DNA from: Brasilonema angustatum HA4187-MV1
GTDB taxonomy: Bacteria; Cyanobacteriota; Cyanobacteriia; Cyanobacteriales; Nostocaceae
Length of the DNA: 64,000 nucleotides
Direction of reading: 5' to 3'
Assembly (NCBI GenBank): GCA_019359695.1
Contig: JAHHGV010000001.1
Location: 1 to 64,000, forward strand
The notes under the pieces were generated by a model, which ran no database searches, was not told the DNA's origin, and saw nothing but the letters and a program-made list of their open reading frames with translations. A program made the position numbers and the translations under genes. Shown one piece after another: positions 9,419 through 18,967 of this stretch. The first letter of the stretch is position 1. The number at the start of each line of letters is the position of its first letter.

Positions 9419-9827
9419 ACTTAATTTTTAGAATACCTGGGTTCTGTAAGGGCTGCGTTGGCGTCGGTTCGAGTAACGCTTACACTTTATTCCCTATTCG
9501 TTATAAAGATAAGAGATGAAAATATAAAGAAATATTAATAAAAATATAAGGACTGATTAAGCTTTACGCTCAGTCAATATCGAAACTTTTCTGTTGGTTA
9601 GACTGATTTTGATGCCAGTGAAGTTCCTGGTTTATCCCTATGCGCCTATGCCTATGGCTAACGCCACGGTGATCGCCGAACGGCAAACGGCACCTTCCCC
9701 CAGATAAAGGCTACGGTGTACACACAAATCATCGAATGACTCAAAACTCGGAACCTCACCCTGCCCTGTCGGGCATCCCTCTCCTTATAAAGGAGAGGGA
9801 AAAATTTTAGCGAAGCGAAAAGTGAAA
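9419..9827. other. Intergenic region with dispersed repeats
   Basis: The spacer between the deacetylase and nitrilase-family genes holds the promoter of the former (AT-rich, near 9420-9560). It also contains a reverse-complement copy of the repeat word GCCTATGGCTAACGCCACGG (about 9651-9670), and a 10-bp hairpin (9777-9786 with 9790-9799) followed on the plus strand by AAAAATTTT. No gene is seen. Confidence 0.45.
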
Positions 9828-10646
9828 TTACACAAAGACACGGTGTTGTAGGCTAGGCATTTGCCGACGAACTTGTTCTAGTCTGGCTGGGTTGATTTCG
9901 GCGATCGCCACTCCTGGCTGCTCACCAGCATCTGCTAATATCACTCCCCAAGGATCTATAATCATCGCGTGTCCGTGTGTTTGACGACGGGCGTAGTTGA
10001 TGCCAGTTTGTGCTGGAGCTATTACATAGGAAGTATTTTCAATAGCACGTGCTTGCAGAAGGACTTGCCAATGGTCTTTTCCAGTAAAGGCAGTAAAGGC
10101 AGCAGGCACAAAGATGATATCTGCACCCTTGTGAGCCATGTATCGGTAAAGTTCAGGAAAGCGAACATCGTAGCAAACCGAAAGTGCTATATTGCCAAGT
10201 TCTCGCGAGTAGTGGACAGCTGGTAATTCCTTACCTGCCATAACTGTTGTGGATTCTCGATAAGTATTGCCATCTGGGACGTTGACATCAAACAGGTGTA
10301 CCTTTTGGTAACGTGCAACTTCTTGACCATTAGGCTCAAGAAGCAAGGCTGTGTTGTAGACTCTAGTACTGGTGTCATCTACAGGAACAGGAAAGCCGCC
10401 GCCCAAAATGGTGATTTGAAAACGCTGCGCCATTGTTTTGAGAAATTTTTCTGTTTCTTGGGCGATCGCACTAGCTTGAGCCATTTTTTCATTTTCCTCA
10501 CCCATAAAGGCAAAGTTTTCTGGCAAACCAATTAATTCAGCACCTTGACGCACGGCTAAATCAATCAATTCCTCTGCCTGTGCCAAGTTTTTTTGTAAAT
10601 TGGACACACTGGTCATTTGAATCGCGGCGGCTAGATAAGACTTCAT
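9828..10646 (-). CDS. Carbon-nitrogen hydrolase (Nit1-type deaminated glutathione amidase)
   Basis: Nitrilase-superfamily amidase. Family members of this subtype repair glutathione deaminated by side reactions of transaminases. The 272-residue length is typical. The catalytic triad is visible as Glu43 (GLPENFAFMG), Lys115 (RYQKVHLFDV) and Cys158 (LSVCYDVRFPELYR). The motif after the Cys, with RFPELYR, is that of Nit1/Nit2 proteins rather than true nitrilases. Start at 10646 gives the normal N-terminus. It stands alone; the deaminated-glutathione assignment is by subfamily resemblance. Confidence 0.85.
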   Translation of the reverse strand: MKSYLAAAIQMTSVSNLQKNLAQAEELIDLAVRQGAELIGLPENFAFMGEENEKMAQASAIAQETEKFLKTMAQRFQITILGGGFPVPVDDTSTRVYNTALLLEPNGQEVARYQKVHLFDVNVPDGNTYRESTTVMAGKELPAVHYSRELGNIALSVCYDVRFPELYRYMAHKGADIIFVPAAFTAFTGKDHWQVLLQARAIENTSYVIAPAQTGINYARRQTHGHAMIIDPWGVILADAGEQPGVAIAEINPARLEQVRRQMPSLQHRVFV

Positions 10647-11572
10647 ACATTCAACAACGAATAATAAAGTTGTGCGAGGTTGGAAACGGTTAAAACAGTG
10701 ATCAGTTATCAGTTATCAGTGAGCCAGCGCTGCAGGAGGGTCTCCCTCCGTAGGCGATTGGCGAACCCGAAGGGTTATCACAGGATGGGGATTTAAACTC
10801 CATTTTGTACCGACCACTTCTATAAAGTGGGGGACTGGAGACTCCCGACTGAAAAACTGGTCAGGTTATAGTTAAAGCTACCAAACTAAGAAAAGTTAAC
10901 TCTCCCTTAACAAGTGTTTTGTGATGGAATGTTAACAATGGACAAAGTCACCGAGTTGGTTGAACTCATATTTTGCACTCCTGCCAACAACCGCCATAAG
11001 TTAGAAACCTATGGCTAATAGTTAAAGTCTTCAAGCATCAGACTAAATACTTACTGAGCAAGGCTTTTAGTCCATTTTAATGGACTTGTGCTGTAAGCGA
11101 AGAACTTCAGTTCTAGGCGATACGCACATGCGATCAGCCTCCGCCTTATCGCGTGGTTGCCTTGTTGATAATGCTGCAAAACGTCAGTTGAATCAATTAG
11201 TCCAACTGTACTATCAGTTAGGATATGGTCTACACCGTAAAATTCCAGATTTTTCTGGCGCAGGCAATGCCAGACTTATACTCTGGTTTACGAGTAAAGC
11301 TGTTAACGAAGCTTATTTTGGATGAAATATAGATTACCAAAATATATCTCGACTGAAAAGAAATTTATTAGAGTTATACGGGTATTTTCTAGAGAGAGTA
11401 TCACAGCAGGTGGAAACCTGACTAGAAACATTTACGTGCAAGGAAAAGTTTAAGACATTCAGTTCAGGTGATCTTCAAATACTAACTGGAAACTTTACCG
11501 CTTTTTTACGTAATTTCCGATATTTGAGCCACAATGATACTAGTTATTCTATAGAGAAAAACCGTGAAAGTA
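10647..11572. other. Long intergenic region with repeats and possible IS remnant
   Basis: About 925 nt without a supported gene. It holds heptamer repeats (ATCAGTT units at 10701-10721), a mosaic of dispersed repeat words (10725-10790), and a cluster of short hairpins near 11069-11115 that resembles the end of an IS200/IS605 element. An 81-codon frame (11080-11325) crosses that cluster and is not recognisable. Confidence 0.4.
11069..11086. repeat. Short hairpin, possible IS200/IS605-type end
   Basis: AGTCCATT TT AATGGACT is a perfect 8-bp hairpin. An imperfect GAAGAACTTCAGTTC hairpin follows about 12 nt later. Paired short hairpins like these are recalled from subterminal regions of cyanobacterial IS200/IS605 elements, but no tnpA or tnpB sequence lies nearby, so this would be a remnant. 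Confidence 0.3.
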
Positions 11573-12238
11573 ATGTCAGAAAATTTACATATAATTGAGA
11601 CTCAACTGAAAACTCGTCTTCTTCTGGCTTTGTGGGATTTGGGAGGAACAAAGCAGGAAGTGAAGAAAGGTGAACTCAATAAGCGAATTGTTACTAAGGA
11701 CAAGAAGGTAGCGTATTATCACAGCATCTTTAAGGAATTGGAGAAACAAGGGGCGATCGCCATCTCCAAAAAAGGCTACTCTCTGGTATCTCCTGTGGGT
11801 TTAGAAGTACTGGGTGAGGGTTTGACAAGTCCAGAGTTTAGGTTTGAAGGAAGTATTATCGGAACTTGGGCAGCTAATGCGTTGCTGAAGTGGATAAGTC
11901 AGATGAATGGTGCGGTAGCTGCATCTGTATCGGCGAATGGGGTGAAGAGTGAGATGAAATCTTATGACGAGTTTAAACAAGTCGCGTTGGAAGTTTACGA
12001 CAAACTGAACCGGGACTATAACCTGAATGATTTAGTCGAGATTTATCGGATCAGGAGGGAAGTGGGCGATCGCGTTAGTCGTTCTGAATTCAGTGATTGG
12101 CTGTTGGAAATGCAGGCTAATGATGTTTTGCAACTGCAAGGTGGCAGCTTACCAGATAATGATCCAGCCAAACTCGAAGACTCCATCACTACTGAAGTCA
12201 GTGGACTACGCTGCTATGCCAAGCGTTTAAACTCATGA
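11573..12238 (+). CDS. Winged-helix-like protein of ATPase/nuclease cassette
   Basis: First gene of a three-gene same-strand cassette. The 221-residue product is not a named family to me. Residues about 8-80 (QLKTRLLLALWDL, KDKKVAYYHSIFKELEKQGAI, KGYSLVSPVGLEVL) read as a winged helix in which the second segment would be the recognition helix. The middle is Ala/Ser rich, and the C-terminal part (DYNLNDLVEIYRIRREVGDRVSR) is helical. I choose the ATG at 11573 over the in-frame GTG at 11564. The gap to the ATPase gene is 66 nt. A role in DNA binding or target recognition for the ATPase is inferred from domain type and position. Confidence 0.65.
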   Translation: MSENLHIIETQLKTRLLLALWDLGGTKQEVKKGELNKRIVTKDKKVAYYHSIFKELEKQGAIAISKKGYSLVSPVGLEVLGEGLTSPEFRFEGSIIGTWAANALLKWISQMNGAVAASVSANGVKSEMKSYDEFKQVALEVYDKLNRDYNLNDLVEIYRIRREVGDRVSRSEFSDWLLEMQANDVLQLQGGSLPDNDPAKLEDSITTEVSGLRCYAKRLNS

Positions 12239-12304
12239 AGCTTATTGTCTAACTGCTTTTAATTCTCTACTCCCTCTTGATCAATATTTACTTCACACCA
12301 CTTC

Positions 12305-14104
12305 ATGTCTAGCTCACCATCTTCAAATGATGATCTCATCAACGCCATTAAAAGTCAAAACCCGTTTGACAGACCTTTAGTAGTTAGGAGCCAAGATGTA
12401 TGGACAAAAGGTTTTCCTGACGTTTCCGCCTTAAATGCTCATGCTTCAGACGGTGTTTTTGAGGCAATTGAAAAAGTTCGCACCCGACAGCGACAAGTTG
12501 TTGGCATTACGATCACTGCTGAAAAAGGGCTAGGAAAAAGCCACCTCATTAGTCGCATTCGCCACCGCTTGCAAAGCGATGGTAGTGCTTTGTTTGTCTA
12601 TATGAGTGAGTGTGGAGATTTAAATCGAATTAAAGCTGAATTTTTGCGAACCTTAGCAATTAGCCTCAAACAAATTGGTAGCAAAGGAGTAAGCCAGTGG
12701 CGGGAATTGGCAACAGCTCTTCATAATGAAGCTTTTAATCAAAGCTACACTCCTAAAAGCATGGTTAGTAGATTTGGTGAAGCATTGACACGAAATTCCA
12801 AGGTAGCTGAGCATATGAGGGATAGAGTGCTTGCTATTAAGCCTGACATCGAAAACCCTGACATTATCACCGCGATTTTTTGGACACTTTCCTCTGAGCC
12901 GGGTTATGAACTTTTTGCCATAAACTGGCTTGCTGGAAAAAGCTTACCGCAGTCAAAAGCGGATGCAATGGGTTTATCAAACCCCAGTACCGAAGATAAA
13001 GAAGCAGACTCCTTCAGCACGATTCGTCAAATTCTCGACTTAATTAGTGATTACAAACCGATAGTAGTTTGTTTTGACGAATTAGATGTCCCAGAATGTA
13101 GTGATGCAGGCTTCACTAAAGCACAAGTTGCTGCTGGCTTGGCTAAAGACTTATATAACAGTATTAAACGTGGTGTTCTCCTAACGGCTATGTTTCCTGA
13201 AACCTGGAATCATCAGGTAAAAGCCTTGCCTTATGCTGAATCAGTCACAGATAGGATAGGTGAAAAATTTCTGGAGTTGACATATCTTAATTCCGATGAT
13301 GTTGTTGCTTTAGTCTCCCAATGGTTAAAGGATTTCTATGATGAAAAGGATCTAACACCGCCTCATAAAGTTTATCCCTTTGATGAAGGTAAACTGAGGG
13401 AACTGGGAAAAGAAAGACCAATTGTAAGAAAAGTTCTGCAATGGTGTAAAGAAAACTGGAATGCCCCATCTAAACCCCCGGTGGAAGCTGCTTACAACAA
13501 GGAACTTGCAGATCTTGAGAACAGCATAGAAGATTATATGGAGAATAAAACTAAACTGGCTGAAGCGCTCCGTTTAAGCATCTCAAGCCTCATAGGACAA
13601 ATTGTAGAAAAGGTACAAATTGAGGACATCGCAGAAGTTAAAGTTAAAAGTGCAGACAAAGGATACTTTGACTTCAAAATTTGTGGAAAAGAAAACGGCA
13701 AGGTTGTCAAAATTGGGGTAGCGGTTCTTCAGGAATCAGGGGGAATGTTTGTCCAGGCAACATTGAAACGGTTAATCGACTACAAAAAATTTGATTTTAC
13801 TCGTGGTTGCTTAGTTCGTTCTAAGCAATTTAGCCGTAATGCTGCTAAAGCTAAACAGTATTTGACTCAACTTTTATCTCCTCAGCTGGGTGGAGAATGG
13901 GTGATGTTGAAGAAGGAGGACATTCAGCCACTTTTAGCAATTAATTCTGTCATGAATGCTCGTGAAGATTATGAATTAAGCAAAGAGCAAATCATTGATT
14001 TCATCGAGCAGAAGCGGATAGCGTTGGACAATTATCTAATTCGTGAAATCCTCAGCGATCCATCCGGACAGATTCCTGACGAAGCAATTGATGAAGATAT
14101 TTGA
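12305..14104 (+). CDS. P-loop (AAA-like) ATPase of the cassette
   Basis: A 599-residue ATP-binding protein. Walker A is AEKGLGKS (residues 72-79) and Walker B is VVCFDELD (near 253-260). The N-terminal 60 residues and the segment after Walker B (KDLYNSIKRGVLLTAMFPETW) are typical of large P-loop proteins that load or power partner nucleases. The C-terminal third (about 420-530) has a beta-rich block, GYFDFKICGKENG then IGVAVLQ. Its layout resembles a PD-(D/E)XK fold, but no Glu-X-Lys is present, so any such domain would be inactive. I recall similar proteins from other cyanobacteria next to the same small upstream gene. Cellular role unknown. Confidence 0.75.
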   Translation: MSSSPSSNDDLINAIKSQNPFDRPLVVRSQDVWTKGFPDVSALNAHASDGVFEAIEKVRTRQRQVVGITITAEKGLGKSHLISRIRHRLQSDGSALFVYMSECGDLNRIKAEFLRTLAISLKQIGSKGVSQWRELATALHNEAFNQSYTPKSMVSRFGEALTRNSKVAEHMRDRVLAIKPDIENPDIITAIFWTLSSEPGYELFAINWLAGKSLPQSKADAMGLSNPSTEDKEADSFSTIRQILDLISDYKPIVVCFDELDVPECSDAGFTKAQVAAGLAKDLYNSIKRGVLLTAMFPETWNHQVKALPYAESVTDRIGEKFLELTYLNSDDVVALVSQWLKDFYDEKDLTPPHKVYPFDEGKLRELGKERPIVRKVLQWCKENWNAPSKPPVEAAYNKELADLENSIEDYMENKTKLAEALRLSISSLIGQIVEKVQIEDIAEVKVKSADKGYFDFKICGKENGKVVKIGVAVLQESGGMFVQATLKRLIDYKKFDFTRGCLVRSKQFSRNAAKAKQYLTQLLSPQLGGEWVMLKKEDIQPLLAINSVMNAREDYELSKEQIIDFIEQKRIALDNYLIREILSDPSGQIPDEAIDEDI

Positions 14105-14174
14105 AAAGACAAGGTAAATCTACCAGAAGTCACGGATATCGTAGGTGTGGGTATACAAGATTGCTTGAAGAATA

Positions 14175-15629
14175 ATGAGTAATGATGTTTTAATCAATAC
14201 CGCTTTGCGCTTGGCTGCACCAGACATTGAGGCTTTGTTGCGAGGACAAATGATTGCAGCAATACTCCAGATGTTTATATATCCAGGACGGCAGTTTGCA
14301 CTATGTCCAGCTGATGCTTCAATAAATCTGTTGTCAATTGAGCAGTACTATCACTCAGGTTTTTTGCCGATAGCCCAAACCTCTGTTGCTGAGGTGAGTA
14401 CTGAAACAGCTTTGATTAAAGCCTGGGCGAGATGCGAAGTCTGCCAACCTATGGATGATGCCAAATCTTTAGCTGCTTTATCTTTGCTAACGATTTGGAC
14501 ACAAGAAGCTTTACAAGAAATACTCAAGCAACGGCAAAACATTTTTCTCGCTTACCTGCGCGTCTATTACCTGCCTGAAGCAATTGAAGTTCCTGTCAAG
14601 AAAAACAGTCAATTCATTGCTTTACCTTATCCTCTGACAGTTTCTCAAGCAAACCCCGTGTTGAGCGATCGCACCTTCGGCATCCGCAAACACCAACTAG
14701 AAACACGTCAACCGCCACCGCACCCAGAATTAGAAAACTTGCAAAGTGCTTTAGCCTCCCTTGCCATCACCAACCCAGCCGCTAAACAATTAGATCAAGA
14801 TATCAAAGCATTTTTAGGCTGGACTACTGAGCAACTTATCCAGCAAAGCGATCCAGATTTAGCTTGGATAAATTGCATAGCAGCGTTAGGCTATCGCAGC
14901 ATAGAACAAGATAAAGGCAAAAGCAACTACCAAGCTGGTACAGACTTTGAAGATATAGCACGCCGCAGTCTTGAGTTTTTAGGATTTAAGGTTGAATCTG
15001 ATTACAAAGGCGGTGCTGGAGGCTTAGATTTATTTTGTTCAAAACCGTATTCCTTAGTTTGCGAATGTAAGGCAGGTAAAAGTATTCCTGATCGTACAGT
15101 TGAGGAATTAGACAGAATTGGCAAAAGACATCTTAAAGAAAATTATATTAACACTGTTCGGTTGATTATTGGTCCTGGTAAACCGACTAAACAACTTCAA
15201 GCATCGGCTGTAATATCTAAAATCAGTATCATCAATGCTATGACTTTACAGAAGTTAGTTGAACTACAAGCAAAATATCCTGGTTCGGTTGACTTAATTG
15301 AACTACAAAAATATCTTGCTCCTGGACAGATTGACTACAATATTGATGAATATATTGAAAAAGTTAAAAGACAAATTCAATTGCGATCGCATTTAGTGCA
15401 GCTTGTAAAAAAATATCTAGAAAATACAGGTTTTGAAAGAGCCAGTGTTGATTCCCTTCATGGTGCGTTCAGCGCCACTTCACTTAATAAATTACAGCCT
15501 CAAGAAATGCACGAAATTCTTGTTGAGCTTTCCTCACCTTTAACTGGCTACTTGGGAAGAATTAAAGGTAATGATTGGAAAGGCGATCGCTTTTACTTCC
15601 TACGCGACTTACCAACTCCTCAAAATTAG
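14175..15629 (+). CDS. DUF1802-like protein with C-terminal PD-(D/E)XK nuclease domain
   Basis: A 484-residue protein. The N-terminal half (ALIKAWARCEVCQPM, QNIFLAYLRVYYLPE) resembles cyanobacterial proteins annotated as DUF1802. The second half begins with YQAGTDFEDIARRSLEFLGF and contains a restriction-endonuclease-like core: Asp285 in GGLDLF, and Glu297-X-Lys299 in VCECKAGK. These are the three metal/catalytic positions of PD-(D/E)XK enzymes of the Mrr type. It closes with a helical segment and LTGYLGRIKG. It lies 70 nt after the ATPase gene on the same strand. The nuclease motif is seen directly; a defence role is inference. Confidence 0.75.
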   Translation: MSNDVLINTALRLAAPDIEALLRGQMIAAILQMFIYPGRQFALCPADASINLLSIEQYYHSGFLPIAQTSVAEVSTETALIKAWARCEVCQPMDDAKSLAALSLLTIWTQEALQEILKQRQNIFLAYLRVYYLPEAIEVPVKKNSQFIALPYPLTVSQANPVLSDRTFGIRKHQLETRQPPPHPELENLQSALASLAITNPAAKQLDQDIKAFLGWTTEQLIQQSDPDLAWINCIAALGYRSIEQDKGKSNYQAGTDFEDIARRSLEFLGFKVESDYKGGAGGLDLFCSKPYSLVCECKAGKSIPDRTVEELDRIGKRHLKENYINTVRLIIGPGKPTKQLQASAVISKISIINAMTLQKLVELQAKYPGSVDLIELQKYLAPGQIDYNIDEYIEKVKRQIQLRSHLVQLVKKYLENTGFERASVDSLHGAFSATSLNKLQPQEMHEILVELSSPLTGYLGRIKGNDWKGDRFYFLRDLPTPQN

Positions 15630-15771
15630 CTCTATATTCTTTCCTTGGCGTTCTTTGCGTCTTGGCGGTTCCTTTCTCTTAAAATTTACTATCCCAAAGG
15701 TTAGTATGAAAAACAAAAAAAATTAAGGTGGACTACTTAACCCACCCTCAATGCAACTTAACTCAAACAAT

Positions 15772-16242
15772 CTATACTGGAGTCGCCCCATAATTCTTGA
15801 CTTGATTTGTGATTTCCAAATTCTTTAACGCCGCTTGGGCTGCTTCTAAGTCATAAGGAAATGGTCGTTTATGGGGAATGTAATCCCGTGGTTGAGGTGG
15901 TTTGTGACGCAGCACTGCATTCACCAAAACACACGGTTCTGAACTCAAATTAATCGCCCCGTGCAAAACTCCCGGCGGAATTGTCACGACTACAGAATGG
16001 TCTTCACTTAAAGGGATATACTGGTATTGTTTATCCAGCAATGTCGCAAGGACAAAGTGTCCTTTAACAACTAGCAATTGGTCTGTATGTGTTTTGTGAA
16101 CAAATAAATCATCTATTGTGTTGGGTGGAATTTGTACCAGCATTGTTTCATGACTGGCTTGAGCTGTAAAGAACTCTACCATCCCTCCCTTACTAGATTC
16201 CAGCCTACGGATTTCAATTCCCCTGAATTTAGTTTTACTCAT
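15772..16242 (-). CDS. Cupin-fold protein, RmlC-like
   Basis: A 156-residue single-domain cupin related to dTDP-4-dehydrorhamnose 3,5-epimerases and their non-catalytic relatives. The core is visible as FVHKTHTDQLLVVKGHFVLA and VTIPPGVLHGAINL. The first His-rich strand keeps two His residues and the second keeps one, as in the cupin metal or substrate pocket. It is shorter than true RmlC (about 180 residues) and no dTDP-sugar genes are nearby, so the substrate is open. It has its own transcription unit, convergent with the preceding nuclease-domain gene. Confidence 0.7.
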   Translation of the reverse strand: MSKTKFRGIEIRRLESSKGGMVEFFTAQASHETMLVQIPPNTIDDLFVHKTHTDQLLVVKGHFVLATLLDKQYQYIPLSEDHSVVVTIPPGVLHGAINLSSEPCVLVNAVLRHKPPQPRDYIPHKRPFPYDLEAAQAALKNLEITNQVKNYGATPV

Positions 16243-16363
16243 ATCAGTATCCTAAAAGAGCATCGTAATAATTGAAGCTTTACCTTCAATATTAGATGCT
16301 CTCTTATAAGAAATTGTTACTTCAGCAACAAAATGGCGCAAAAGTATGATATGGGGTCTACAT

Positions 16364-16466
16364 CAGTTACCAGTTACCAGTTACCAGTTACCAGTTATCA
16401 GTTATCAGTTTCACTGTTTCTTACTCACTGTTCACTGTTCACTGTTTACTGATAACTGTTCACTGT
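16364..16466. repeat. Heptamer short tandem repeats (STRR)
   Basis: 16364-16409 is four CAGTTAC units, two CAGTTAT units and a partial CAGT. It is followed (about 16410-16466) by degenerate TTCACTG/TTTACTG heptamers ending in GATAACTGTTCACTG. The two halves are partly complementary (CAGTTATCAGT against ACTGATAACTG), so the transcript could fold. Such heptamer arrays are a known feature of heterocystous cyanobacteria. Confidence 0.85.
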
Positions 16467-16471
16467 TTTAA

Positions 16472-18058
16472 TCAGCTAACAGAAATCTTCAAACTGCTGG
16501 GTTCTGCTAGATCTCCTTGCAACACGACTCCGCGCTGATTTGCGTATAAATGACGCACAATCTTGTAAATAGCTTCGATTTTGTCTGTTGCACCTGCTTT
16601 TTGAGCAATTTCCTCTATGGAGAGGGCTGTTTTTTCTGTTTGCAAAACTTTGACGACTTGTTTTTGCAAGTCCAGAATTGCAGCTGCAGCTTTTTTACCA
16701 GCTTCTACGCCTGGTTGGTGGTAGGCGTTGATGTTCACTAAGCTGGCATATAAGCCTACAGCGCGATCGTATAAAGCAATAAGCGCACCAACTGTCCGGG
16801 AATTCACTTGGGGAATAGTCACAGTAATCGAGTCGCGCTGGTTTTCATAAAGCGCTTGTCGGGTTCCTTGCAAAAAACCAGAGAGATAGTCGCCTATTGT
16901 AACTCCAGGTTCAATTTCTGAAGATGGTTCGTTGCGGTCTTCTAAAACTTCAATGAATGTGGCAAAGAAATTTGGCACACCCTCACGCAACTGCTGAACA
17001 TAAGCGTGTTGGTCGGTTGAGCCTTTGTTGCCATAAACGGCGATACCTTGGTGAACGACGTTGCCTTCTAAGTCTTTCTCCTTACCCAAGGATTCCATCA
17101 CCAGCTGTTGCAAATACCGACTGAAAAGAAGTAAGCTGTCTTTGTAGGGTAGGACAACCATGTCTTTTTCGCCTCGTCCATTGCCAGCATAATACCAAGA
17201 CAAAGCTAACAATGCGGCTGGGTTTTGTTTGATATCAGCTACGCGGGTGGCGTCATCCATCTGTTTTGCACCGTCTAGCATGGCGAGAATATCAACGCCT
17301 TGCAACGCCGCTGGTAGTAACCCGACAGCAGATAATTCTGAGGTGCGTCCTCCCACCCAGTCAAACATGGGAAATCTTGCGAGCCAGCTTTCGGATTTTG
17401 CTTGTTCGTCCAGCTTACTACCTGGCATGGTAATGGCGATCGCATAATTAGCAAAGTCCAAATTCTGTCGAGCGTAAGCCTTTTTAACTTCAATCATGCC
17501 ATTACGCGGTTCTGGCGTTCCGCCAGACTTGGAAATCACCAATACCAAAGTGCTGGCAAGACGGTTTCTCAAATGATTTATAACGCGGTCAATTCCTGCT
17601 GGATCGGAATTGTCAATGAAGTGAATTCCCAGCGGGGGGAAGTCTGAGGCTAACGCTTCCGCAACAAATTGGGGACCTAAGGCAGAACCACCAATACCAA
17701 TAGAGATAAGATCAGTGAAGCGAGGCGCTTTTGGAGGATGAATTCCACCGGTGTGGACTTTTTCGGCAAATACTTCGATTTGCTCTATGCTGTCTACGAT
17801 TTCTTGTGTGAGTTCTGGCGTAGGGGCTAAATCAGGATTTCGTAGCCAGTAGTGTCCAACCATGCGGTCTTCATCTGGATTGGCGATCGCCCCCTTCTCA
17901 AGTTCCGCCATATCTGCAAAAGCTTTTTCAAACTTCGGCTGCAATTTCTCTACAAAGGCGTCGTCAAACCGCATCCGGCTCACATCTAGGTATAGTCCCA
18001 ATCCTTTATGGAAATATAACCATTTCTGGTATCGTTGCCAAAGTGCCGTAGCGTCCAT
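16472..18058 (-). CDS. pgi: Glucose-6-phosphate isomerase
   Basis: Interconverts glucose 6-phosphate and fructose 6-phosphate in glycolysis, gluconeogenesis and the oxidative pentose phosphate route. The 528 residues match the cyanobacterial/plastid form. Diagnostic segments are [32 protein letters not shown] (phosphosugar-binding SIS fold), [26 protein letters not shown] with the active-site His, and a C-terminal helical cap. Start at 18058 gives the normal N-terminus. It is monocistronic, with heptamer repeats right after its stop. Confidence 0.95.
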   Translation of the reverse strand: MDATALWQRYQKWLYFHKGLGLYLDVSRMRFDDAFVEKLQPKFEKAFADMAELEKGAIANPDEDRMVGHYWLRNPDLAPTPELTQEIVDSIEQIEVFAEKVHTGGIHPPKAPRFTDLISIGIGGSALGPQFVAEALASDFPPLGIHFIDNSDPAGIDRVINHLRNRLASTLVLVISKSGGTPEPRNGMIEVKKAYARQNLDFANYAIAITMPGSKLDEQAKSESWLARFPMFDWVGGRTSELSAVGLLPAALQGVDILAMLDGAKQMDDATRVADIKQNPAALLALSWYYAGNGRGEKDMVVLPYKDSLLLFSRYLQQLVMESLGKEKDLEGNVVHQGIAVYGNKGSTDQHAYVQQLREGVPNFFATFIEVLEDRNEPSSEIEPGVTIGDYLSGFLQGTRQALYENQRDSITVTIPQVNSRTVGALIALYDRAVGLYASLVNINAYHQPGVEAGKKAAAAILDLQKQVVKVLQTEKTALSIEEIAQKAGATDKIEAIYKIVRHLYANQRGVVLQGDLAEPSSLKISVS

Positions 18059-18307
18059 AGGGGAATCTCAGGTAAAGTGATTTTCAAAAACAAGTTTAAG
18101 CCAAGGTGCTAACAATCCCTGTCTACCTTATACAGTTTTAAGTGTTGGCTGAATTCTTGACCTTAAACATCTGGCATAAGTATGACCTCACCAGAATTTT
18201 CTCATGAGACAAAGGCAGATGAGCACAAGGGAGAAGGGAGTAGGAGAAGATGAGAAAATTTTCACTGGCTGGTATAAGCAGTTCATCATGGCTACTTGCC
18301 AAATAAA

Positions 18308-18928
18308 CTACATGGGAACAGATTGTCCTGCTGTAAAGACTTGTTTTGCCGTGAGTTGCAAGTTGGGAAAGGTTAAGGAAACAAGTTGGTCGTTATTTTG
18401 AAATAACTGTTTTTGATACTCATCCTCTACTAGGGTACAAATTGTCACCGTTGGCTGCTTAGGTTTACCAATATATTCTTTACCACCAATGCCCAGATAA
18501 TCGACAATCCAATACTCTGCTACCCCGAAGGTGGCGTAATCTTCAACTTTACGGGCGTAGTCGTTTTGCCAGTTTGTACTGACGACTTCAGCAATGAGTT
18601 TAATTGAGTTTCCTAATGTAATAACAGGTTCTTTTTGCCACAACGGCTCATTTATCAGTCGAGTTTGGTCTAACACAATGAGATCGGGACGAAATGCGGT
18701 ATCTGTCCCTAACAATTGAATCAGGCATCGATGGGGAATAAAATAGGTTGCATTCTGGCGGTCAATTTCTACATTCAGTTTTCGTCCAATAAAGGCGGAT
18801 ACCTGCTCGTGTGGTCCAGTAGGTTCTATCTCGATTAATTCACCATCGATTAACTCATAGCGATCGCGATCGCCGTAGTAGGTAATAAATTCATCAACAG
18901 TTAAAAGTTTGGGCGCTGATTTCACCAT
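18308..18928 (-). CDS. Uma2 family (DUF820) endonuclease-like protein
   Basis: A 206-residue member of the Uma2/DUF820 family, which is greatly expanded in filamentous cyanobacteria. The restriction-endonuclease-like core is visible: DRYELIDGELIEIEPTGPHE at the N-terminus, FRPDLIVLDQTRL (Asp), then IKLIAEVVSTNWQNDYARK (Glu, with a downstream Lys), and VAEYWIVDYLG. Members are thought to have a PD-(D/E)XK fold, but their biological role is not established. It lies upstream of pgi on the same strand with a 249-nt gap, so co-transcription is doubtful. Confidence 0.8.
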   Translation of the reverse strand: MVKSAPKLLTVDEFITYYGDRDRYELIDGELIEIEPTGPHEQVSAFIGRKLNVEIDRQNATYFIPHRCLIQLLGTDTAFRPDLIVLDQTRLINEPLWQKEPVITLGNSIKLIAEVVSTNWQNDYARKVEDYATFGVAEYWIVDYLGIGGKEYIGKPKQPTVTICTLVEDEYQKQLFQNNDQLVSLTFPNLQLTAKQVFTAGQSVPM

Positions 18929-18967
18929 TGTGATTGTTCCCGATAATTCTTGCCTACCCAGAGTTTT

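Noticed and set aside
9777-9799. Terminator for the nitrilase-family gene
   Set aside because: The T/A tract is on the wrong side for the minus-strand gene, and the sequence looks like a dispersed repeat; kept only as a note on the spacer.
11080-11325. 81-codon plus-strand frame
   Set aside because: It begins in a hairpin cluster typical of IS ends and has no conserved pattern.
16364-16466. Possible CRISPR array
   Set aside because: Units are 7 nt with no spacers; this is a heptamer STRR. No other array-like pattern and no cas genes are in the window.
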